Shown: positions 43,599 to 52,111, counted from the stretch's first letter. The stretch: 64,000 nt of DNA from Sulfitobacter sediminilitoris (GCF_010667575.1 NZ_JAABNT010000018.1:1-64000); one strand, 5' to 3'. Notes: generated by a model not told the origin, from the letters alone. A program made the numbers and translations.

Positions 43599-45172
43599 CG
43601 GGCAGTGCTCCTGAGACTGTAGATCACGACGCCGATCGCCAGCAGGATGAAGACCAGTGCGATTGGACTGTTGAAAAGGAAGAAGGGGTCCGCGCCGGTT
43701 GCCGCGAATGCTTGCCGCGCCGTGGCTTCAAGGTTTCCGCCCAGAATGAAGGCGATGACGAAGGGCAGCGGCGACATGCCCACACGGCGCATGATGTAGC
43801 CGAGAAACCCGCAGAAAATGGTAATCCAGACCGCAACCATGGAAGTTTCCTGCACGTAGATCGCGGTGAGAGTCAGCAGCAACACGATGGGCAAAAGCCG
43901 CGCCTTGGGGATGCGCGCCATAACGCCCACGACCCGCATAAAGATGCCGCCGATGGTCCAGTTGAAGCCATTCGCCACGAACATCGTTGTGAATAGCCCG
44001 AAGGCCATGACCATTTCCGGATTGAGCGCGCCGTCCCCGATCCCGCCGTCCAGCCTAAATACTGAAGGGCCGGGATTGAAGCCACCGATAGAGTCCATGG
44101 CAAGGATCAGAAAGACCGCCGCCGCGTTGCCTGGGATGCCTAATGACAAGACCGGGATGAGGTTGGCGCCAGAGACGGAGCTGTTGGCAGCTTCGGTCGC
44201 CGCGATGCCTTCGGGCGCACCTTCGCCAAATTCAGGGTCGCTAGCTGATTTCTTGATCGCATAGCGGCGTTTTGCGGTCGTGTAACCGAGTGTTGCTGCG
44301 AGGGTGGAGCCAATACCCGGCAAGGCCCCGATGCAGGTGCCGATGACAGCGGAACGACCGATGTAGGGAAAGAGTTTGCGCAGCTCCAAGAACTCAACCT
44401 TGCTTTCTTGGACGTTCACACCGGTCTGCGCTTTAGCCGATCTGTCGTCCAGATAGATGTCCTCAAGTGCCTTGAAAACTTCGCCCAGAATCAGCACGCC
44501 CAGAATGGCAGCGGCAATCGGGATGCCTTCGGACAGGGACGGCTGCCCCATGGTCAGGCGTGGATAGAAGTCCTCTCCGGTGGCGACCATTGCGGCCAGA
44601 AGTCCGAGACCCATCGAGATGATCCCTTTCCCGACCGACCCGCCGATCACGGAAGCAATGAAGGCCAGCGACAGGATCAGCAGCGCGGTTTTCTCGGGCA
44701 AGTCGAGATAGCTTTCGACCATGATCGCAAGGAAGGGGGCGCAGACTACCAGCACAATGTCCGAAAAGGTATCACCGGAGGCCGACGCGAAATGCGCCAC
44801 CCTCAGAGCTTTGCGTGCCTCGCCCTTTTGCGCCAGCGGATAGCCGTCGAGCGTTGTCATATAAGCGTCGGGTGTGCCGGGTGTGTTAAAGAGGATCGCG
44901 GGCACAGCACCCCCCACGGTCGCCCCCTTCATGATGCCGATCAGGAAGCCCAGCACCGGCAGCAGCGCGTCGTTCGAGAACCCGAAGATCGAGATCAGGA
45001 TCGGCAGGGAGATGGCCATGGCCATCGGACCCGCCAGCCCCGGTGTGGCGCCCACGGTGATGCCCAGAAGGAACCCACCCAGAACCATTAGTATGGTGAG
45101 CGGTACGCCCAGTACCGGGTCGGACTGGAAAACCGCCAATACACCCGCGATGACATGATCCCAGATGCCCAT
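43595..45172 (-). CDS. tctA: Tripartite tricarboxylate transporter, large membrane subunit
   Basis: A 525-residue protein with about 12 membrane helices. The TctA signature is GATPGLAGPMAMAISLPIL near residue 40, with GAVPAILFNTPGTPDAYMTTLDGYPL and GALPGIGSTLAATLGYTTAKR further on. It is the permease of a TTT-type uptake system that uses the ion gradient and a periplasmic binding protein. The ATG at 45172 overlaps the tctB stop (TGATG) and is preferred over the preceding TTG. It is coupled at both ends, to tctB and to the sulfatase. Confidence 0.93.
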   Translation of the reverse strand: MGIWDHVIAGVLAVFQSDPVLGVPLTILMVLGGFLLGITVGATPGLAGPMAMAISLPILISIFGFSNDALLPVLGFLIGIMKGATVGGAVPAILFNTPGTPDAYMTTLDGYPLAQKGEARKALRVAHFASASGDTFSDIVLVVCAPFLAIMVESYLDLPEKTALLILSLAFIASVIGGSVGKGIISMGLGLLAAMVATGEDFYPRLTMGQPSLSEGIPIAAAILGVLILGEVFKALEDIYLDDRSAKAQTGVNVQESKVEFLELRKLFPYIGRSAVIGTCIGALPGIGSTLAATLGYTTAKRRYAIKKSASDPEFGEGAPEGIAATEAANSSVSGANLIPVLSLGIPGNAAAVFLILAMDSIGGFNPGPSVFRLDGGIGDGALNPEMVMAFGLFTTMFVANGFNWTIGGIFMRVVGVMARIPKARLLPIVLLLTLTAIYVQETSMVAVWITIFCGFLGYIMRRVGMSPLPFVIAFILGGNLEATARQAFAATGADPFFLFNSPIALVFILLAIGVVIYSLRSTAR

Positions 45173-45711
45173 CAAAGGTCTCCGTTAGGGGGCAGGATCA
45201 GATCGTCAAAAGGCAAGTCATAGGCCAGGGCGATCAACAGGGTCGCGGCAAAACCAATGGCGAAGTCCTTGAGAGACAGGCGGCGCGTTGTAAGCCCGGT
45301 CAGTCCACCAATCATGACTGTGCCGCCCAACAGAAAACCGATGTACTTCCAGGGCAGTGACGCCCGTAGCGGGCGATAGCCGCTCTCAGTCCAAGCCGCG
45401 GCCAAGGGGCCCGCGTAGCGCATCAGGACGAGAGAGACTGTGAACAGACCAAGAAGGCATGCACACCAGATGACGTTCGCGCGGGTCAGCGCCCTGCCGT
45501 TCGCAGGCCGCAGCAGACCCAGTGCTGCGCCAAGCGCGATGGCTACAGCTGCCACGGTGGGTGCAAGGGCGTCACCGATGACAAATTTACGGCGGACCTT
45601 TTCGACCAACCCGGTGCCTGTGTCCAAGGGTATCCAGACAAAGATGAGGATTAGCGCAAAGCCCAAAAAGAAGAGGGCCAGCCAAATGTCCGCAGAGTGT
45701 CCGGGTTTCAT
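45172..45711 (-). CDS. tctB: Tripartite tricarboxylate transporter, small membrane subunit
   Basis: A 179-residue protein with four predicted membrane helices (ADIWLALFFLGFALILIFVW, TVAAVAIALGAALGLL, VIWCACLLGLFTVSLVLM, FLLGGTVMIGGLTGL). This is the usual size and topology of TctB, which pairs with TctA in the inner membrane. TctB proteins are poorly conserved, so the call leans on the position between tctC and tctA. Confidence 0.85.
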   Translation of the reverse strand: MKPGHSADIWLALFFLGFALILIFVWIPLDTGTGLVEKVRRKFVIGDALAPTVAAVAIALGAALGLLRPANGRALTRANVIWCACLLGLFTVSLVLMRYAGPLAAAWTESGYRPLRASLPWKYIGFLLGGTVMIGGLTGLTTRRLSLKDFAIGFAATLLIALAYDLPFDDLILPPNGDL

Positions 45712-45739
45712 AGGCTGGCCCTCTCCAGGGTCTGAAGGG

Positions 45740-46690
45740 CTACTGCGCCGCTTCCATCAAAGCGCCAGCGGCCTCGAAGTCGGACTGGAACAAGGCGTCA
45801 AGCTCTGCACCCTGGATGTTGACGGGTCCACCAAAGGCCTTGGTGATCATTCCATTAGCCTTGCCTGAATTGGTGGATTCGACAATTGCTGCGGTAAGCG
45901 CCTCCCGCGCAGCAGGGTCCATGCCTGCTGGTGCCACGAAGACGAAATAGCCATCGGCGTTGAACGACACACCGAGGTCGGCAAAGGTCGGGGCGTCCGG
46001 CGTCTGCTTAAGCGGTTCGGAAAGGGCGGACGCAAGGTTGACCAGATCGCCCGAGGCGACGCCCTTGCCCTGGATGCCGGCCATGAAGCCAAGGTCCATG
46101 TCACCCGCCTGCACACCGTTCATGACGGCCTTGCCGCCCCTGACCTGCACAATATTGAACTCGACGCCATGCGCCTCACCGAGCAGGTAGGCGAGATCCG
46201 AAAGCTTGGGGGACATGGTGCCAAAGCGCAGCTCACCTTCTTTGGCAGCCGCGATCATGTCTTCGAAGGACGTCCAGCCTTTTTCAGCCTTGGCCACGAC
46301 GCCCATCTGGAAGCCCGCAGTTGTGGTCAGGCCAGTGAAATCGGACGGGGAGATACCGGCGCCCTTGGCAGCGGCAGCATTGTAGCCAATCGACTCGGTC
46401 ACGACCATTGCAATCGCCGTCCCATCGGCAGGCATTTCCTTGAGCGCTACCAGCGCGTTCACGCCACCCTTGCCGGTGACCTGCTCTGGTACGATCTCCC
46501 AACCGGTTGCCGCTTGCAGGTCTTCAGCGATCAAGCGCGCGTGCGTGTCGGCACCGCCACCTGCAGCAAAGGCGATCATCATCTTGATCGGGCCTTCGGG
46601 TTTCCAGCCATGCCCCTCCGCAAGTGCGGATGTAACGGATGCGATCGACAGGATCGCTGCAGCAGCTGTCGCCTTCAAAAAGGTCGTCAT
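45740..46690 (-). CDS. tctC: Tripartite tricarboxylate transporter, periplasmic binding protein
   Basis: A 316-residue protein with a signal peptide (MTTFLKATAAAAILSIASVT with cleavage after SALA). The mature part has KMMIAFAAGGGADTHARLIA and VEFNIVQVRGGKAVMNGVQAGD, motifs of the TctC/Bug family that bind carboxylated ligands in a Venus-flytrap fold. Bug proteins usually recognise a carboxylate, so the transported compound may be a carboxylated sulfate ester. The start has a GGGAGGA ribosome binding site; the upstream extension lacks one. It is the first gene of the minus-strand operon. Confidence 0.92.
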   Translation of the reverse strand: MTTFLKATAAAAILSIASVTSALAEGHGWKPEGPIKMMIAFAAGGGADTHARLIAEDLQAATGWEIVPEQVTGKGGVNALVALKEMPADGTAIAMVVTESIGYNAAAAKGAGISPSDFTGLTTTAGFQMGVVAKAEKGWTSFEDMIAAAKEGELRFGTMSPKLSDLAYLLGEAHGVEFNIVQVRGGKAVMNGVQAGDMDLGFMAGIQGKGVASGDLVNLASALSEPLKQTPDAPTFADLGVSFNADGYFVFVAPAGMDPAAREALTAAIVESTNSGKANGMITKAFGGPVNIQGAELDALFQSDFEAAGALMEAAQ

Positions 46691-46737
46691 GTTTGTTCCT
46701 CCCGTTTTTTGTTGAAGCAGAGGAATCCACAAATTAG

Positions 46738-46749
46738 TTGACCTGTCAA
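46738..46749. promoter_or_regulatory. Palindrome in the divergent tctC-marR gap (candidate MarR operator)
   Basis: TTGAC (46738-46742) and GTCAA (46745-46749) are inverted repeats with two bases between. The flanking A/T bases extend the symmetry loosely. It sits 8 bp before the marR-type start codon in a 67-bp gap shared with tctC, a typical place for an autoregulating MarR site. Confidence 0.5.
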
Positions 46750-46757
46750 ATTATTTC

Positions 46758-47237
46758 ATGAACCTTGGGCGCATGAACAAACACATCGCCTCCAGCTTTC
46801 GGACTCCATCGTCCTTTGTGACCTTCCGCTTTGCGCGGCTACAAAACAGCCTGAACGCACAGGCCACCTTTCTGCTGAGATCCAAAGCGGACCTGTCCCT
46901 TGTAGAATGGCGCCTCATCCAATCACTTCGCATGTTCGAGAACGCTTCAATGACAGAGCTTTCGGGTCACGTCCAAATGGACAAGGGCCAGCTTAGCCGC
47001 AAGATCAGTGCGATGGTGAAGAAAGGGTTGCTGCGGGTCGAGAAGGACAAGCACGACCAGCGGGTGCAGCATCTTCACCTGACCGAAAAGGCCCAACGCC
47101 TGAGCGACCAGATGATGCCCACAATGGAGGCGAGACAGACCTTGCTTTTGGCCGATGTTCCAGAAGACGACCTCGCGACCTTTTACCGGGTGCTTGAGAA
47201 GATCGAAGAGGCTTCGAAGATCAGGGATATCGAATGA
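46758..47237 (+). CDS. MarR family transcriptional regulator
   Basis: A 159-residue protein. The winged helix-turn-helix is formed by LSLVEWRLIQSL, MTELSGHVQMDKGQLSRKISAMVKKGLLRVEK and the wing KHDQRVQHLHLTEKAQRL. This is the normal MarR layout; such proteins bind short palindromes and release DNA when they bind a ligand, often aromatic or acidic. The stop overlaps the start of the sulfatase gene (ATGA). The divergent tctC suggests that it controls both operons of the locus. A Met five codons downstream could be the true start, since neither has a strong ribosome binding site. Confidence 0.88.
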   Translation: MNLGRMNKHIASSFRTPSSFVTFRFARLQNSLNAQATFLLRSKADLSLVEWRLIQSLRMFENASMTELSGHVQMDKGQLSRKISAMVKKGLLRVEKDKHDQRVQHLHLTEKAQRLSDQMMPTMEARQTLLLADVPEDDLATFYRVLEKIEEASKIRDIE

Positions 47238-48667
47238 CCAAATCTAATCTGCTCGTCATAATGTCTGATGAACATCAGGCGCGCGCAATGGGGTGTGCGG
47301 GCCATCCCTTCGTTCAAACGCCGAACCTCGATGCGCTTGCAGCGCGAGGCACACGCTTTACCAGCGCGTACACGCCCAGCCCGATCTGCGTTCCCGCACG
47401 GGCAAGTTTCGCCACCGGGCTTTATCCCCACCAGACGCGACTATGGGATAATGCTATGCCCTATGATGGGTCGATCCGGGGTTGGGGGCATGCACTGCAG
47501 GAAAAGGGCATACCGGTCGAAAGCATTGGCAAGCTACACTATCGCGCCGAGGGCGACCCGGCCGGGTTCGATATCGAACATATTCCCATGATGGTGGCGG
47601 GTGGTGTCGGCATGGTTTGGGCAAGTATCCGAAAAGAGGACGAGCGTATTCTGGGTCCAAAGCGCATGTTGGGCGACTACATCGGACCGGGCGACAGCAA
47701 ATACACCGAATATGATGCAGCTGTCGTCAAACGGACCAAGGACTGGATCGCGGATCACGCCGCAGACAATCAGCCGTGGTGCCTTTATGTCGGTTTGGTG
47801 GCACCGCATTTCCCCCTGATCGTGCCGCAGGAATTTTTCGATCTATACCCTCCACACATGTTGCCACCGGCAAAGCTGCACCCTGATAACGGGCATCCAC
47901 GCCACCCATGGATCGAGAAACAGAACGCGTTCATGGACAGCGAAGCCAAATTCACGGACGAGAATGAGAGGCTTGCCGCAATGTCCGCGTACTATGGCCT
48001 TTGCACTTGGCTGGATCATAACGTCCGACAAATTCTGGACGCGCTTGATCGGGCGGGACTGACCGACACCACCACGGTCGTCTACACGTCCGATCACGGC
48101 GACAATGTGGGGGCGCGCGGTCTCTGGGGCAAGTCGAATATGTACGAGGAAAGCGCTGCCGTACCGATAATCATGGCGGGTCCAGATGTGCCTGTAGGTG
48201 TCTGTGATAGCCCTGTCAGCCTGCTCGACCTGTCAGCCACGATCGCAAAGCATTTCGATGCTGAGATTGATACTGCGGACGGGGTTACCGACCTGGCAGT
48301 GCTTATCAAGCGGCCCACCGATAAGGAACGCGTCGTCTTTGCGGAGTATCACGCGGCGGGTGCAGTTTCGGGGGCGTTCATGCTGCGCAAGGGGAACTGG
48401 AAGTTGATCCGCTATGTGGGCTTTCCGGATGAGCTATTCGATTTGGAAAACGACCCCGAAGAACTTAAAAACCGGGCCAGCGATCCGTCATGCGTAGCGA
48501 TCCTGGAGGATCTGCATACCGAATTGCTCAAGATATGCGATCCGGAACAGACTGACGCACAGGCGTTCAAGGATCAGGCCGCCTTGATCGAGCGCCACGG
48601 CGGACGCAAGGCCGCCCTCGCCCTTGGCGCGCCGGGGGCAACACCACCTCCTGCGGTGGCGCAATGA
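47234..48667 (+). CDS. Type I sulfatase (choline-sulfatase-like)
   Basis: A 477-residue protein. The maturation motif C-x-P-x-R is in SPICVPARASFATG near residue 52. The first metal site is LVIMSDEHQARAMG, and the second is YTSDHGDNVGARGLWGKSNMYEE near residue 280. No signal peptide is present, so it is a cytoplasmic enzyme. Its organisation resembles choline-sulfatase, but the substrate pocket cannot be judged. It is translationally coupled to the marR-type gene upstream and to the MBL-fold gene downstream. It differs clearly in sequence from the first sulfatase, so the two probably act on different sulfate esters or steps. Confidence 0.9.
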   Translation: MTKSNLLVIMSDEHQARAMGCAGHPFVQTPNLDALAARGTRFTSAYTPSPICVPARASFATGLYPHQTRLWDNAMPYDGSIRGWGHALQEKGIPVESIGKLHYRAEGDPAGFDIEHIPMMVAGGVGMVWASIRKEDERILGPKRMLGDYIGPGDSKYTEYDAAVVKRTKDWIADHAADNQPWCLYVGLVAPHFPLIVPQEFFDLYPPHMLPPAKLHPDNGHPRHPWIEKQNAFMDSEAKFTDENERLAAMSAYYGLCTWLDHNVRQILDALDRAGLTDTTTVVYTSDHGDNVGARGLWGKSNMYEESAAVPIIMAGPDVPVGVCDSPVSLLDLSATIAKHFDAEIDTADGVTDLAVLIKRPTDKERVVFAEYHAAGAVSGAFMLRKGNWKLIRYVGFPDELFDLENDPEELKNRASDPSCVAILEDLHTELLKICDPEQTDAQAFKDQAALIERHGGRKAALALGAPGATPPPAVAQ

Positions 48668-49512
48668 AACTTACGATCCTTGGCTCAGGTTCACCCGAAG
48701 CCTACGCGAGGCGTGCCTCTAGCGGCTATCTGGTCGAGATCGGCCGCGACCGCATCCTCTTCGATTGCGGCGGCGGCGTTTTTGACAATCTCCTGCGGTC
48801 CGGACGGCTCCCCTCAGACATCACGCATATTATCTTCAGCCACCTCCACTCCGATCACATGATGGACTACGCCCGCTTGGTTCATGCTGCCTGGGATGAA
48901 GGTGGCGCGCCCATTCAGGTCTACGGGCCCGCCCCGATCAAAGCCATCACTGACGGCTATTTCGGTCCCGAAGGTGTGCTATCCCATGACCTGCGCGCCC
49001 GCACCGAATTGCCCCAAAGCCAGGAAGTCTGGCTTGCCCGTGGCGGCACCCTACCACGCCCTTGGCCCGAACCAGTGGTGCGCGAGATCACACCCGGCCA
49101 GATGATGAAGGGTGACGGATGGCAAATCCAATCCTGCCAAGCGCCACATGCGCAGCCGTTTCTTGAATGCATGGCATTCTCGTTGACAACTGCAGACAAG
49201 AAATTCGTCTATTCAGGCGACGCAGGCCTTTGCCCGGCGGTAGAGACAATTTGCCAGAATGCCGACTTTCTGTTGCACTGGTGCTACCGGCTGGATGGCG
49301 AGGATGTGAACCCCAAGATGGCGGCCACGACACCAACTCCTTCGGAAATCGGTGCCATGGCCAAGCGGGTTGGCGCGCGCGCATTGATGCTCACCCATTT
49401 CCGGAAGCACATGGATGAACCTAAGCGTTTTGACCGCGCGATCCAAGCTGCCTCAGACACCTTTGGGCGAAGTGTAACCATCGCCGAAGACCTGCAACTG
49501 ATTCAGATATAG
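48664..49512 (+). CDS. MBL-fold metallo-hydrolase (RNase Z/ElaC-like subgroup)
   Basis: A 282-residue protein starting MKLTILGSGSPEAYARRASS. The metal-binding motif H-x-H-x-D-H is in FSHLHSDHMMDY near residue 62. Further ligands are in APHAQPFLECMAF, KFVYSGDAGLC and the C-terminal LTHFRKHMD. This subgroup contains tRNase Z and also aryl- or alkyl-sulfatases and lactonases with a similar core. In this locus a small-molecule hydrolase is more likely than a tRNA nuclease. It overlaps the sulfatase stop by four bases. Confidence 0.82.
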   Translation: MKLTILGSGSPEAYARRASSGYLVEIGRDRILFDCGGGVFDNLLRSGRLPSDITHIIFSHLHSDHMMDYARLVHAAWDEGGAPIQVYGPAPIKAITDGYFGPEGVLSHDLRARTELPQSQEVWLARGGTLPRPWPEPVVREITPGQMMKGDGWQIQSCQAPHAQPFLECMAFSLTTADKKFVYSGDAGLCPAVETICQNADFLLHWCYRLDGEDVNPKMAATTPTPSEIGAMAKRVGARALMLTHFRKHMDEPKRFDRAIQAASDTFGRSVTIAEDLQLIQI

Positions 49513-49521
49513 GCCAAGCAA

Positions 49522-49806
49522 GTGAACCACTGGATTGTATTGTTCAGAGATACCCCGGATATGCTCAGTGTAAGGGAGAAGCACTTCGCAAATCATGTCG
49601 CCTACCTGACCGCACACACAGAGATCTTTGTCGAGGGAATGTCATTGTCCGACGAAGAAGATGCCGATCCAAAGGGAGGTATGTGGATCGTACAGGCTGT
49701 GGACAGGGACGACATTGTAGGGCTGATCGAAGGAGACCCAATGTATCAATCTGGCCATCGTACCTATGAGATATACGCCACCGGAAAAGTGCTGTCCCTC
49801 GGATAG
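49522..49806 (+). CDS. YciI-like protein
   Basis: A 94-residue protein with the YciI pattern. It has a WIVLFRDTPDMLSVREKHFANHVAYLTAH start, a central GGMWIVQAVDRDDIVGLIEGDPMYQSG and an EIYATGKVL end. YciI proteins have a ferredoxin-like fold and are linked to dehydratase- or dehalogenase-like chemistry. In catabolic operons they often accompany ring-cleavage or hydrolysis steps. Translation is inferred to begin at a GTG. It is the last gene of the marR-sulfatase-MBL operon, 9 bp after the MBL stop. Confidence 0.82.
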   Translation: MNHWIVLFRDTPDMLSVREKHFANHVAYLTAHTEIFVEGMSLSDEEDADPKGGMWIVQAVDRDDIVGLIEGDPMYQSGHRTYEIYATGKVLSLG

Positions 49807-49877
49807 GCGGCTCACCTTGGCGGCCCAGAGATGTTGCCGCTTTCCAGGTCTCAGCTGAGTCCGAGAGCACTCAGCGA

Positions 49878-50639
49878 GGCACTGTCAGAGCAAACTGGCT
49901 TGAGACGGGCCGGGCGGGTTTGTAGCCTCCGTTTATGACCAAATCTGACCCATTTCGCTACTTTAAAGCGAGCCGAGAGATGATCCGCCTGGCGGTTATG
50001 ATGTACGTTCGTTTTCCTCTGTCCCTTCGCAATGTCGAAGATCTCCTGCACGAACGGGGCATCGATGTCAGTCATGAAGCCGTACGATTTTGGTGGTATC
50101 GCTTTGGGCCGATGTTCGCCAGTGAGATCCGGAAACGGCGGATCGAGGCCATGAAATCCAGCCGATGGCGTTGGCACCTTGACGAGATGTTCGTCAAGAT
50201 CAACGGCGAGAGACACTATCTTTGGCGAGCTGTCGATTACGAAGGCGAAGTTCTGGAAAGCTACCTCACAAAGACGCGAGACAAGAAGGCTGCGTTAAAA
50301 TTTCTCAAGAAAGCAATGCGTAAGCATGGTTGCCCGGAAGTCATAGTCACGGACCTGTTGCGCTCATACGGTGCCGCGCTGAAGGAGATCGGTGCATCTG
50401 GCAGGCAGGAAACAGGTCGCTGGCTGAATAATAGGGCAGAGAATTCACATCTGCCGTTTCGACGACGGGAGAGAGCGATGCTTCGTTTCAGGCGCATGCG
50501 AAGTTTGCAGAAATTCGCCGCCGTCCATGCCTCAATTTACAACCTGTTCAATTGGGAAAGAAGCCTTCACTCACGATCCAATTTCAAACTCAACCGCGCC
50601 GTTGCTCTGGCCAAGTGGCGTGGTCTCGGCACGAAATAA
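49878..50639 (+). mobile_element. IS6-family insertion sequence, right end not found
   Basis: The left boundary is placed at GGCACTGTCAGAGC (49878), which has the GGCACTGT start typical of IS6/IS26-type ends. The transposase gene follows 43 bp later. No matching inverted end is seen within 200 bp after the transposase stop; repeat copy C lies there instead. The element may be truncated or its right end may be diverged. Confidence 0.55.
49935..50639 (+). CDS. IS6-family DDE transposase
   Basis: A 234-residue protein. The DDE triad is visible as Asp in WHLDEMFVKI, Asp in VIVTDLLRSY and Glu in NNRAENSHLPFRRRERAM. The N-terminus has FRYFKASREMIRLAVMMYVRFPLSLRNVEDLLHERGI, the standard IS6/IS26 helix-turn-helix. 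The length is normal for the family. All catalytic residues are present, so the enzyme could be active. It separates the sulfate-ester locus from the phage-like region. Confidence 0.92.
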   Translation: MTKSDPFRYFKASREMIRLAVMMYVRFPLSLRNVEDLLHERGIDVSHEAVRFWWYRFGPMFASEIRKRRIEAMKSSRWRWHLDEMFVKINGERHYLWRAVDYEGEVLESYLTKTRDKKAALKFLKKAMRKHGCPEVIVTDLLRSYGAALKEIGASGRQETGRWLNNRAENSHLPFRRRERAMLRFRRMRSLQKFAAVHASIYNLFNWERSLHSRSNFKLNRAVALAKWRGLGTK

Positions 50640-50693
50640 CAGACAGTCTCACTGTCCTTCTGAAGGCTGGTTCAAATTAGTCTGCTAGCACCC

Positions 50694-50780
50694 GCGGCAA
50701 AGTCCGCTTTTGCCCGCAACTACTGCTCTCACCAATTTCGGCCATTCGCTGCGGTTGTGCTTGATGTCTCAGAAGCGGGA
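50694..50780 (-). repeat. Palindrome-ended intergenic repeat, copy C
   Basis: Read on the minus strand this is nearly collinear with copy A. GAGACATC, CCGCAGCGAATGGCCGAA and the right end CAAAAGCGGACTTTGCCGC are shared, with no gap needed. It lies 55 bp after the IS6 transposase stop. Confidence 0.65.
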
Positions 50781-50856
50781 CAGAGCGGCCATTCGACGGA
50801 TCAACGATCAAGTATGATGCAAATCGGAAAACTGCAATGCGCCCTAGCCGACGTGG

Positions 50857-51333
50857 CTAGTCTTTCGGCCAGTTAGCGACGCCGCTGACCGTTAATTCCC
50901 GTGAACCTGAGATCGATTCCGTGGTTTGAGAATAATGGCCACGACCGCTGATGCCTTCGTGCTTTCCCGACCCGCCAATAAAGTGCCACGTTCCGAAAGC
51001 AGCACCTGGAGCAATATCATCAACCGTCCAAGCCTGTAGGACTTGGTCACCGTCGAGATCTGTCAACACACAGTTCCCTGTGCCGTTCGGGCGACCCATC
51101 AGGATTGTCGTCGCACCGAAGCATCGCATGGTCATGCCCTCTAGGAGCGTGCCCCCAAGGCCCTCAACCCGATCCAACGTTGATCCGCTCCTGACGACCA
51201 TCAGCTCTCCTGACAAAGCCTCAAAGAATTGCTCCGTCTTTCCATAGGCGATGAAATCTACATCGAAAGACTGTGCCTGAGCGGGAGCTGAGAGCATGTG
51301 TAGAGCGGCGAATGAAACAAGGATTCTTTTCAA
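50857..51333 (-). CDS. Secreted protein of unknown function
   Basis: A 158-residue protein. Residues 1-20 form a signal peptide (MKRILVSFAALHMLSAPAQA with AQA cleavage). The mature part is rich in strands: FDVDFIAYGKTEQFF, LMVVRSGSTLDRVEG, then GTGNCVLTDLDGDQVLQAWTVDD and FIGGSGKHEGISGRGHYSQTTE. Two Cys residues could form a disulfide. The end pattern, with GSGKHEGISGRG preceding a short strand, recalls small beta-barrel secreted proteins, but I cannot name a family. Transcription appears to be monocistronic. Confidence 0.6.
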   Translation of the reverse strand: MKRILVSFAALHMLSAPAQAQSFDVDFIAYGKTEQFFEALSGELMVVRSGSTLDRVEGLGGTLLEGMTMRCFGATTILMGRPNGTGNCVLTDLDGDQVLQAWTVDDIAPGAAFGTWHFIGGSGKHEGISGRGHYSQTTESISGSRELTVSGVANWPKD

Positions 51334-51449
51334 AAGCGGTTTCCTGAGAAATAGTGGCGCAAGGTCCAGCCTAGAGACTACTTGACCTAGGATGACCTAT
51401 CGAAGAGGAGATGTCCAATCAGCGCGACCGGCTTCACAACCAGGTGACC

Positions 51450-51917
51450 CTAGCTACCTCTACGAAAGATTCCCTTGCTTATGAATTCCATGACCACTTC
51501 GTTCTTCTGATTGCTCACTGAGACCTTGCTGACCACAATCCCAATCTCCGGACGGCTTTTCGATGGGTTGGTCTCAAGTACTTCCTGCTCCACACAGAGC
51601 ACATCACCTGGATACACCGGTCGAAGCCAACTAAGACTGTCAATTCCGGGGGACCCAAGAGAGCGGCCCTTGCCATCCATGTTCTCGACCATCATTGCCA
51701 TGGTCATCGCGCAGGTGTGCCACCCGCTGGCACAAAGGCCTCCAAACAGCGAGTCTTTGGCTGCCTCACGGTCCAGATGGAAGAACTGTGCGTCATACTT
51801 CTGGGCAAACTCGATGATCTCTTCTTCGGTCACCTCGTATGCCCCAAAGGTGTGCTTTTGCCCAACCTCGAAGCTCTCAAAAGGAATGTAGTTCAGCTTT
51901 GCGGAGTTCTCAGTCAC
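51450..51917 (-). CDS. MaoC-like hotdog-fold dehydratase
   Basis: A 155-residue protein. It contains the MaoC/hydratase-2 core: SFEVGQKHTFGAYEVTEEEIIEFAQKYDAQFFHLD (Asp-x-x-x-x-His type loop), then LFGGLCASGWHTCAMTMAMMV and LSWLRPVYPGDVLCVEQEVLE. The product is likely a cytosolic enoyl-CoA hydratase or a similar acyl-CoA enzyme. The start at 51917 is a GTG. An upstream GTG at 51980 is also in frame but less likely, because the family's start matches the later one. No clear partner gene adjoins it. Confidence 0.78.
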   Translation of the reverse strand: MTENSAKLNYIPFESFEVGQKHTFGAYEVTEEEIIEFAQKYDAQFFHLDREAAKDSLFGGLCASGWHTCAMTMAMMVENMDGKGRSLGSPGIDSLSWLRPVYPGDVLCVEQEVLETNPSKSRPEIGIVVSKVSVSNQKNEVVMEFISKGIFRRGS

Positions 51918-52111
51918 GTTTCTGGTTCCATGGTTGTTGTATCTAGCCAAACACTCGAAATAGACACCGTTGAGCCCCACTGTTCAGGTTTCTCACAATC
52001 GATCAAGAAAGCGCCCAAGGGCTCCTTATGTGCCGATCAGGCGCACTCGACATCACTCAAGCGCCAGCAACTTGCCGCAATTGCCTAGCGATCGCAAAGA
52101 TCACTCAGTAA
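51918..52111. other. Gap containing the break point of the VapE-like gene
   Basis: No gene. A TAA at 52109-52111 directly precedes the first codon of the VapE-like match (LPELSAM), so the upstream part of that gene has been lost by a deletion or insertion whose joint lies here. Confidence 0.5.
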
